A stretch of 19,829 bases of DNA from JACPGQ01 sp039798685. GTDB taxonomy: Bacteria; Patescibacteriota; Microgenomatia; Levybacterales; UBA12049. Shown piece by piece: positions 1 to 5,263 of this stretch (position 1 is its first letter; each line of letters begins with the position of its first letter). The stretch spans positions 1 through 19,829 of the forward strand of contig JBDKFM010000021.1 in assembly GCA_039798685.1 (NCBI GenBank), given 5' to 3'. The position numbers and the translations under genes were made by a program. The notes under the pieces were generated by a model. It saw only the letters and a list, made by a program, of their open reading frames with translations, ran no database searches and was not told where the DNA came from.

Positions 1-59
1 TTTGAATACTACTTATTATTACGAAATATTCTCTACCATATACTTTATACTCATCTTAC

Positions 60-370
60 CTCGAGCCGATACTGGAAACCCTCAGAAAGAGGGAATTAGC
101 CAGTTGAACGGTTACGGTTTCACAACCGGAATCGTTCTTCGTTATATTTCTGTTCATGAAGGCGCTTAATATTCCGCCTAATCTTTCTCTTCGCTTTACC
201 TACTTTTCGTAGTTCGGCTCAAAGATCGATTATTGGCGGAAAAGCCACCCTGTCTGTTAATGTGCTACTCGCTTGCGTGAGCCTCGTCGGCACGACTTGG
301 GCGAGTCTATGCTCTCAAAGAGCATAGAAAATTGCCGTCATTATGCCCGCAAATCAGGCACATGATAGCG
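60..370 (-). ncRNA. candidate structured non-coding RNA, unidentified
   Basis: No open frame with coding character covers this stretch, but the minus strand forms many consistent helices. A 9-bp hairpin is formed by 307-315/319-327. A stem at 267-272/301-306 encloses the small hairpin 286-289/293-296. Another hairpin is 235-239/245-249, where one pair is G-U only on the minus strand. A helix at 181-186/221-226 encloses 200-203/209-212. A 5-bp hairpin 115-119/124-128 has a GTGA (GNRA) loop, and a stem 71-75/100-104 encloses 79-83/89-93. A 7-bp long-range match, 63-69 with 214-220, lies directly beside the 221-226 helix and would make a pseudoknot. A TGCTATACT extended -10 lies just upstream at 377-385. 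I looked for the conserved cores of RNase P RNA, tmRNA and SRP RNA and did not find them. Both ends are estimates. Confidence 0.4.
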
Positions 371-376
371 ACCGAT

Positions 377-385
377 AGTATAGCA
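377..385 (-). promoter_or_regulatory. extended -10 promoter of the candidate RNA
   Basis: The minus strand reads TGCTATACT, an extended -10 element identical to that of the zinc-ribbon gene promoter at 4839-4847. No good -35 is found at the usual 16-18 bp spacing. The predicted start is near 370. A 10-bp direct repeat (TGAGGCTACA on the plus strand, 413-422 and 460-469) lies upstream and could be a regulator site. Confidence 0.4.
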
Positions 386-592
386 TAAAACTTATAGTGT
401 GCACGACAAAAATGAGGCTACAGGCGTGGAATTGTCAGGTTCAGGTTTGCCATGTGACGTGAGGCTACACTGAGCATTGTAAATGGAAGAGGGATGATAT
501 TCTTTGATACCTTTAACGAGTGGGTAGAAGTGACCTATGAGGGTAAAAAGAGAAGCGTGAGAGAAAAAAGTATCTTATCGTAATTGTCTCAT

Positions 593-1372
593 CTAAGCCT
601 TTTTCCGAAGCCAAAAGCCTGCAATTGCACCCGGGATCAGTCCTATCAGCGCGAGAACTTCAGGACCGGTGTCAGGATTTTTAGATGTCACAGGTGCCGG
701 ATGGACTGTTTGGCCACCTTTGGTGGTATTGACCGGGGTAGGCGAGATCAGGGTTCCTCCTTTTGTGAGTCCGGCAAATGAAGAGGGATCTTTCGCTTCA
801 GTGGCCTGAGATGTCTGGGTTCCTTCGCGTTCGATACAGAAGGTAACAAAGTCACGTGCAACACTTGTGAAACCTGACTTTGCTTCAACCTCGTTTGCGA
901 CGCAGAGTGGTCCATTTGTGCCGGGGAGCTTCTCATTGCTCAGGACCTTTGTCTCAAGATTTACTGTGTGGGTTTGTTTGGCCTCAAGTGAGCTTATTGT
1001 GTAGGAAACAATGGTATTGCCTTTTTTTACCGCTGTGTCTGCGGTAATGTACTGTACAAACGCCGGAAGCGTATCTATAACTCTGATATTGCGGAGTGTT
1101 TTTTCGGTCTTGTTGGTGGTCACGATCCTGAAGATCATTGTCCTCTCAGGCGTAATGCGCGCATCGCCCTGATTGATCCGATCAACGAAAGAACCGTCTT
1201 TCGGAGTCTGAATCTTTTTATCTATTGAGAAATCGTTTGCCTCCTGGCATACGATGCCACCATTATAGAGAGGTGGACAAGATGTCGGTGTCGGTGTCTG
1301 GGAGAATGCGGGTGAGGTAAATCCTATGCTTATGGCAAGAAGTATTAATGAGAAAAAAAGTGTTTTATTCAT
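593..1372 (-). CDS. secreted DUF11-like surface protein with sortase-type anchor
   Basis: Predicted 259-residue extracellular protein held at the cell surface. Residues 1-24 form a signal peptide (KTLFF..., cleavage likely after AFS). Residues 65-180 resemble the DUF11/conserved-repeat beta-sandwich (TLRNIRVIDTLP, then a stretch ending in a VTFC segment), with cysteines at 32, 42, 157 and 179. A Thr/Pro/Gly linker follows. The C-terminus has NPDTG at 232-236, a hydrophobic stretch to about 254 and an RKKA tail, the three-part layout of a sortase sorting signal with Asn in place of the usual Leu. The frame is open up to 1582, but the ATG at 1372 is chosen because it starts the signal peptide and because a promoter lies inside the upstream part. 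No Shine-Dalgarno is seen. The ligand is unknown and no sortase is encoded in this window. Confidence 0.8.
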   Translation of the reverse strand: MNKTLFFSLILLAISIGFTSPAFSQTPTPTSCPPLYNGGIVCQEANDFSIDKKIQTPKDGSFVDRINQGDARITPERTMIFRIVTTNKTEKTLRNIRVIDTLPAFVQYITADTAVKKGNTIVSYTISSLEAKQTHTVNLETKVLSNEKLPGTNGPLCVANEVEAKSGFTSVARDFVTFCIEREGTQTSQATEAKDPSSFAGLTKGGTLISPTPVNTTKGGQTVHPAPVTSKNPDTGPEVLALIGLIPGAIAGFWLRKKA

Positions 1373-1465
1373 GCGTATTTTGTGAGCGTTTCGTCGTGAA
1401 GGCAAAGAGCCACCTGATACTGTCTCACGCGTGTTGACAGGGAGGTAGGCACTCTTTGTGAACGC

Positions 1466-1495
1466 ACAATAGCAAAGTGTTATAGTAGTTGTCAA
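1466..1495 (-). promoter_or_regulatory. promoter of the DUF11-like gene
   Basis: The minus strand has TTGACA at 1490-1495, an 18-bp spacer, and TATTGT at 1466-1471. The predicted transcript starts about 90 nt upstream of the ATG at 1372. It is back to back with the rho promoter, the two -35 boxes being 19 bp apart, so one bound protein could affect both genes. Confidence 0.5.
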
Positions 1496-1514
1496 GCAAA
1501 AAGGAGCTGCATTC

Positions 1515-1543
1515 TTGACAAACAGAGTATTGTATGGTGTAAT
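1515..1543 (+). promoter_or_regulatory. promoter of rho
   Basis: TTGACA at 1515-1520, a 17-bp spacer, and TGTAAT at 1538-1543 predict a start near 1550 and a leader of about 80 nt before rho. In many bacteria Rho limits its own transcription in such a leader; nothing here shows that directly. Confidence 0.6.
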
Positions 1544-1630
1544 AGAGCCTGCTACTGGGATCTTCGAGGAGACACTTCCCATTCAGACGGACGAAACAGA
1601 CTATTTCCTGAATCTTATTTTCACTAACTT

Positions 1631-2983
1631 ATGCCATTAAAAAAATCACCGACCACACCTGTAACTGATTTTGTGGGAAAAGCACCGGCAAAGCGGATTA
1701 TCCGTGAGGAGGCGCCTGTCTCTGAACCACAGACATCTCAGCCTGATGCTGCTCCTGTCATGCAGCCGCAGCGCTCAGCGATGCAGTATGACCAGGCACC
1801 ACAACAATCATATCAGCCACGAAGTACTCAGCGACAAAGTCATTATCAGAATCAGAACAGTGACTACTCTTCGCAGACTCCAACAGAGATGGTGAAGGGG
1901 TATCTTGATATACAGCCTGAAGGTCATGGATTTCTCCGTCCGAAGTTTATCCCAAGCGCACGAGATATTTATATCTCGCAGTCTCAGATCAGACGTTTCA
2001 TGCTTAGGGGAGGAGATCTTGTTGAGGGTATGGCGCGTCCTCCTAAGGACACAGAGCGGTATTATGGTTTACTCAAGGTAGAAACAGTCAATGCGATGTC
2101 TCCTGAGGAATCAATGAAGCGCCCCTACTTTGACGATCTGACCGCGATCTATCCAAAGAGTCAGCTCGTTCTTGCAACAGGTCCTAAACCGCTCTCAACG
2201 CGCATTATTGACCTTGTGGCACCGATCGGACTCGGACAGAGAGGCATGATTGTTTCTCCTCCAAAAGCGGGAAAAACGACGATCATGAAAGAGATCGCTG
2301 CAGGCATCTCGCAGAATTTTCCCAAGGCACACATCATGGCAGCGCTCATTGGAGAGCGTCCTGAAGAGGTAACTGATATCAGTCAGTCAGTCAAAGGAGA
2401 TGTCGTAGCCTCAAATTTTGACGAACCGCCGGAGAATCAGACCAAGGTCGCTGAGATCACACTTGAGCGCGCAAAGCGTCTTGTCGAGCTTGGTATCGAT
2501 GTCGTAATTCTTCTTGACTCAATTACGAGGCTCGCACGTGCGTATAATCTCTCAGTTGCACCATCAGGCAGAACGCTTTCAGGGGGATTTGATCCAGCGG
2601 CGTTATGGCCAGCAAAACGGTTCTTCGGAGCAGCCAGAAATTGCCAGGAAGGCGGATCGCTTACTATCATTGGCACAGCGCTTGTTGAGACTGGTTCCCG
2701 CATGGACGATCTTATCTATGAAGAGTTTAAAGGAACTGGAAACATGGAGCTGCATCTTGATCGAAAACTCGCTGATAGGCGTATTTATCCGGCCATTAAT
2801 ATTGAGCGATCAGGCACAAGACAGGAAGAACTTCTCTTGTCAGAGGAGAAGCTGAAGCGAGTTGTGACGATGCGCCGCATGATTGATATGCTGGGTCCTG
2901 ATGAGCGAACTGCGATTATTATTGAGCGGCTCTCAAAGGCAGAATCAAATGATGAATTTCTTGACAGTTTAGGCAAGGGTTGA
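1631..2983 (+). CDS. rho: transcription termination factor Rho
   Basis: ATP-dependent RNA helicase that loads on nascent RNA as a hexamer and ends transcription. The protein has 450 residues. Residues 1-85 are a basic then Gln/Ser/Tyr-rich, probably disordered extension. Residues 86-155 are the cold-shock-like RNA-binding domain (GHGFLR at 98-103). The ATPase core follows, with Walker A SPPKAGKTT (209-217), Walker B VVILLD (291-296) leading into the SITRLARAYN stretch typical of Rho, and the GTALVETGSRMDD and LDRKLADRRIYPAI segments. It ends in the usual EFLDSLGKG-like helix. ATG is the only sensible start and no Shine-Dalgarno precedes it. No stem-loop terminator follows it. The family call is secure; the extension is longer than in E. 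coli Rho, which has none. Confidence 0.97.
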   Translation: MPLKKSPTTPVTDFVGKAPAKRIIREEAPVSEPQTSQPDAAPVMQPQRSAMQYDQAPQQSYQPRSTQRQSHYQNQNSDYSSQTPTEMVKGYLDIQPEGHGFLRPKFIPSARDIYISQSQIRRFMLRGGDLVEGMARPPKDTERYYGLLKVETVNAMSPEESMKRPYFDDLTAIYPKSQLVLATGPKPLSTRIIDLVAPIGLGQRGMIVSPPKAGKTTIMKEIAAGISQNFPKAHIMAALIGERPEEVTDISQSVKGDVVASNFDEPPENQTKVAEITLERAKRLVELGIDVVILLDSITRLARAYNLSVAPSGRTLSGGFDPAALWPAKRFFGAARNCQEGGSLTIIGTALVETGSRMDDLIYEEFKGTGNMELHLDRKLADRRIYPAINIERSGTRQEELLLSEEKLKRVVTMRRMIDMLGPDERTAIIIERLSKAESNDEFLDSLGKG

Positions 2984-3075
2984 GCTCTGTTCCCGGAGGA
3001 TAATTACTCTATGGAACATCCTTCAGCCTCTCATTGTTTATTCATTTCGCAAGACTTCTTTTTACCTCAGTCAGT

Positions 3076-3104
3076 TTGACTTTTAGCCTCTTTTTTGTTA
3101 CTCT
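3076..3104 (+). promoter_or_regulatory. promoter of the LysM/M23 gene
   Basis: TTGACT at 3076-3081, a 17-bp spacer, and TACTCT at 3099-3104 predict a start near 3111. The leader would be about 46 nt to the ATG at 3157, or about 16 nt to the alternative TTG at 3127. Confidence 0.5.
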
Positions 3105-3156
3105 TTGATCTTACTTCTTTCGGCATTTGGCACAGGATAAACCCATAAAAACCTCC

Positions 3157-4290
3157 ATGTTGAAGAAAAAATATTTCGTTCAAATCAAGAAGCCCTTTCT
3201 CTGGTTTAGTCGTGAATTCACTGCGTTTCTTCTGTATCTACTCTCATATTCAAAAAAGCGAATCATGGGATTCTCCTTGGGATTTGAGAGGTGGAAAAAT
3301 AGGCTCGTCCGCTTTTTTATGATGAAACGAGGACGATACAATAGACCGTTTCTTCATCTGACGACAATGGCGGTGCTTGGATTTGGTGTACTTTTGGCAC
3401 CGATTATTGCAGATACCTTTCCTCTTTTCGCAACGGAGACGACTGATCTGCGCAATTTGGCAAACGCGCAGGTGGGGGAACAGTCTATCTCGGTAGGGGA
3501 TGATGTGTTTGCCACACGAAGCTCCGAGAAGCCACGTGATAAAGTGCTTATTTATACAGTGCAGAAAGGCGATACGATCTCAACGATTGCACGGAAATAT
3601 GGGATATCGACAGAGACAATAAAGTGGGCAAATGATCTTACATCTGACAGTATTACGGTTGGAGATACGCTCCGAATCCCGCCTGTTACCGGAATCGTGC
3701 ATAAAGTGCAGCAGGGGGAAACAGTGTACACAATTGCGAAGAAGTTTGATACTGATCCGCAGAAGATCGTTGAGTTTCCTTTTAATGACTTTGTAAATCC
3801 GGAGACATTCTCACTCGTCACAGGGCAAGAGCTGATTGTTCCTGATGGTATAAAGCCATCTGAGAGGCCAACGACCCCACGTAGGCAGGTCTACCTCGTC
3901 ACAGGACCAGTTGCTGTCTCGAGTGCCGGATTCTATTGGCCGGTTAGAGGCGGAATCTCTCAGTTTGCTTCCTGGTATCATATGGCGCTTGATATCACGG
4001 TACCGTTTGGGACACCTATCGTGGCAGCGCAGGATGGAAAAGTCTCGGTAGTGAGTCTTGGGACCTGGGACGGGGGATACGGAAACAATGTCTGGATCGA
4101 TAACGGGAGTGGGCTTGCAACGCATTACGCGCATATGAATGCTGTCAATGTGAAACCTGGAGATAGTGTGTCTGCGGGGAGGACTGTGATCGGAACTGTC
4201 GGACTTACCGGGAGAACGACCGGTCCACACGTGCACTTTGAGGTCAGACAGGGTGGGGGACTTGTCAATCCGCTTCCGTATCTTCAATAA
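3157..4290 (+). CDS. membrane-anchored LysM/M23 peptidoglycan endopeptidase
   Basis: Zinc peptidase predicted to cut peptide bridges in the cell wall, as in the NlpD/LytM group. It has 377 residues from this ATG. The N-terminus is basic, with a hydrophobic segment near 13-31 and a clear membrane helix near 65-91. Two LysM domains, which bind peptidoglycan, lie at about 131-176 and 180-231. The M23 domain runs from about 265 to the end, with all key residues: His275 and Asp279 (HMALD), His326 (YAHM), and His358/His360 (HVHFE). It should face the outside of the membrane. A TTG at 3127 would add 10 residues. I prefer the ATG because it leaves a more normal leader, but neither start has a Shine-Dalgarno. 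It could be an active hydrolase or a wall-binding regulator; the intact zinc site favours activity. Confidence 0.9.
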   Translation: MLKKKYFVQIKKPFLWFSREFTAFLLYLLSYSKKRIMGFSLGFERWKNRLVRFFMMKRGRYNRPFLHLTTMAVLGFGVLLAPIIADTFPLFATETTDLRNLANAQVGEQSISVGDDVFATRSSEKPRDKVLIYTVQKGDTISTIARKYGISTETIKWANDLTSDSITVGDTLRIPPVTGIVHKVQQGETVYTIAKKFDTDPQKIVEFPFNDFVNPETFSLVTGQELIVPDGIKPSERPTTPRRQVYLVTGPVAVSSAGFYWPVRGGISQFASWYHMALDITVPFGTPIVAAQDGKVSVVSLGTWDGGYGNNVWIDNGSGLATHYAHMNAVNVKPGDSVSAGRTVIGTVGLTGRTTGPHVHFEVRQGGGLVNPLPYLQ

Positions 4291-4324
4291 TCTCCATCTC
4301 ATCTTTCGGAGAGCTATGCCACAT

Positions 4325-4371
4325 AAAAAACCCGCCTCATCAAGTTTTCACTCTTAGAAAACGGGTTTTTT
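4325..4371. terminator. bidirectional intrinsic terminator
   Basis: A perfect 10-bp inverted repeat, AAAAAACCCG (4325-4334) and CGGGTTTTTT (4362-4371), encloses a smaller TTTTC/GAAAA stem. Each strand ends the stem in a run of T, so it can stop transcription from the M23 gene (ends 4290, +) and from the zinc-ribbon gene (ends 4391, -), which converge here. Confidence 0.8.
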
Positions 4372-4390
4372 GACGTGTAACCTAAATTGG

Positions 4391-4708
4391 TTATCGGTCC
4401 TGACGCTGTTGCCTGAAGCAATCTCGGCAAAGTACTGGACGATCACCGCGAGGCTCAAACGGAACAGTATCTTCTTTACCACAATTTGCACAGGTAATTT
4501 TAAACGATTGTCGTTCAAAACTGCCTCCGCCATTGCCGCCACCACTGCGCTGTCCGTTCATTTTTGCCTTTTTAATTTTTCGGCAATCAGGACACCGTGC
4601 TGGGGGATTGGTAAAGCCTTTCTGTTGATAGAATTCCTGCTCAGACGCAGTCCACACGAATGTGTTGCCGCAGTCTTTGCACGTTAATGTTTGATCTTGG
4701 AAGTTCAC
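4391..4708 (-). CDS. small double zinc-ribbon protein (zf-trcl type)
   Basis: Protein of 105 residues with two cysteine pairs in each half. The first ribbon has Cys10/Cys13 and Cys39/Cys42, with the FVWTASEQEFYQQKGF segment typical of the 'probable zinc-ribbon' (zf-trcl) family. A Gly/Ser-rich linker (about 54-64) follows. The second ribbon has Cys73/Cys76 and Cys94/Cys97 and ends CRDCFRQQR. The basic tail and linker suggest nucleic-acid or ribosome contact, but the family has no firm function known to me. The start is GTG, with a strong Shine-Dalgarno (GGGAGGTGA on the minus strand, 4717-4725) about 9 nt upstream. The leader of about 124 nt can fold over this start; see the separate entry. 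It converges with the M23 gene on a shared terminator. Confidence 0.88.
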   Translation of the reverse strand: MNFQDQTLTCKDCGNTFVWTASEQEFYQQKGFTNPPARCPDCRKIKKAKMNGQRSGGGNGGGSFERQSFKITCANCGKEDTVPFEPRGDRPVLCRDCFRQQRQDR

Positions 4709-4766
4709 TTAGGATTTCACCTCCCTTCAATCCCGACAAATATCGGGATTCCTGGAATCCTAAGTG
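4706..4766 (-). promoter_or_regulatory. mRNA leader hairpin covering the zinc-ribbon start codon
   Basis: An 11-bp perfect stem pairs 4756-4766 with 4706-4716 and includes the GTG start codon. Inside it sits a perfect 8-bp hairpin (4743-4750 with 4729-4736), and the Shine-Dalgarno (4717-4725) lies in the open strand between them. GGATT and AATCC each occur twice, so either GGATT can pair with either AATCC and exclusive alternative folds are possible. This is the shape of a translational switch (riboswitch, thermosensor or autoregulatory site). No known riboswitch class was recognised. Confidence 0.5.
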
Positions 4767-4838
4767 ACTGAGGAAAATTCCTAACTGTTACCTAAGGAAG
4801 CCTGGAATAAGGATTGCTGATTCTCATCAGACAGGGGT

Positions 4839-4867
4839 AGTATAGCATATTTTGGCGGAACCTGTAA
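4839..4867 (-). promoter_or_regulatory. promoter of the zinc-ribbon gene
   Basis: The minus strand has TTACAG at 4862-4867, a 17-bp spacer ending in TGC, and TATACT at 4839-4844, an extended -10. The predicted start near 4832 leaves a leader of about 124 nt. Confidence 0.6.
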
Positions 4868-4868
4868 T

Positions 4869-4924
4869 TTTGAAGTATAAACTCCGAAGAATGACGACAT
4901 TTTCTTGGCAATGTATACTTCAAA
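4869..4924. repeat. 11-bp inverted repeat between tRNA genes and zinc-ribbon promoter
   Basis: TTTGAAGTATA (4869-4879) and TATACTTCAAA (4914-4924) are perfect arms separated by 34 bases. In minus-strand RNA it would form a stem just downstream of the tRNA-Ala(GGC) gene and just upstream of the -35 of the next gene. There is no T tract of the kind an intrinsic terminator needs. It may be a processing or insulating element, or a protein site. Confidence 0.5.
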
Positions 4925-4947
4925 GTTCTTAGCTTACAGTGTAGTTG

Positions 4948-5020
4948 TGGACCCGAGGGGAATCGAACCCCTAATCTTTTCTATGCCATAGAAACGCGAT
5001 AACCATTACGCTACGGGCCC
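4948..5020 (-). tRNA. tRNA-Ala, anticodon GGC
   Basis: A 73-nt cloverleaf on the minus strand. The 7-bp acceptor stem GGGCCCG/CGGGTCC contains the G3-U70 wobble that marks alanine tRNAs. The anticodon stem TTTCT/AGAAA has loop ATGGCAT, giving GGC. The T arm is AGGGG-TTCGATT-CCCCT and the discriminator is A. The CCA end is not encoded. It reads Ala codons GCC and GCU. Confidence 0.95.
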
Positions 5021-5026
5021 ATTGTG

Positions 5027-5076
5027 GCTTATGGCGAATAGTAGGGAACGAATAATGAGAACCATTCGCGATAAGC
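5027..5076. repeat. inverted repeat between the two tRNA genes
   Basis: Thirteen-base arms at 5027-5039 and 5064-5076 match with one mismatch (GCTTATGGCGAAT against ATTCGCGATAAGC). In the precursor RNA the spacer between the two tRNAs would fold into a hairpin, probably exposing the flanking tRNA ends for processing. Confidence 0.55.
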
Positions 5077-5099
5077 TGTATGCTAGACGTAAAACTCTG

Positions 5100-5172
5100 T
5101 GGACCTGAGGAGACTCGAACTCCCCACCTTTGCAATGCGAATGCAACGCTCTACCAGATGAGCTACAGGCCC
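5100..5172 (-). tRNA. tRNA-Ala, anticodon CGC
   Basis: A 73-nt cloverleaf on the minus strand. The acceptor stem GGGCCTG/CAGGTCC again has G3-U70. The D arm is GCTC...GAGC. The anticodon stem TTGCA/TGCAA has loop TTCGCAT, giving CGC. The T arm is GGGAG-TTCGAGT-CTCCT and the discriminator is A. No CCA is encoded. It reads GCG. It is the promoter-proximal gene of a two-tRNA unit. Confidence 0.96.
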
Positions 5173-5208
5173 GGTGCGAACATTTCGCAGAGAGCGATTT
5201 GCTAATGG

Positions 5209-5237
5209 ATTATAACAATGGGAAAGGAAGCTGGCAA
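5209..5237 (-). promoter_or_regulatory. promoter of the tRNA-Ala pair
   Basis: The minus strand has TTGCCA at 5232-5237, an exact 17-bp spacer, and a perfect TATAAT at 5209-5214. The predicted start near 5202 is 30 nt before the first tRNA. It is the strongest-looking promoter in the window, as fits a stable-RNA unit. Confidence 0.75.
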
Positions 5238-5263
5238 CAGAGGCGATGATCATGCTCGTTGTG

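Noticed and set aside
307..327. Intrinsic terminator (9-bp perfect hairpin)
   Set aside because: No T run follows on either strand; it fits better as part of the structured RNA.
60..370. RNase P RNA, tmRNA or SRP RNA on the minus strand
   Set aside because: The GAGGAAAGTC/ACAGAA core of RNase P, the tRNA-like ends and Ala-rich tag of tmRNA, and the SRP GGAAG core are all missing. The 5' part (GCCTGATT) only loosely recalls tmRNA.
584..781. Plus-strand open frame opposite the DUF11-like gene
   Set aside because: It is antisense to a well-supported gene and has no recognisable features or ribosome site.
593..1582. Longer form of the DUF11-like protein starting at 1582
   Set aside because: The extra 70 residues precede the signal peptide and contain the gene's own promoter.
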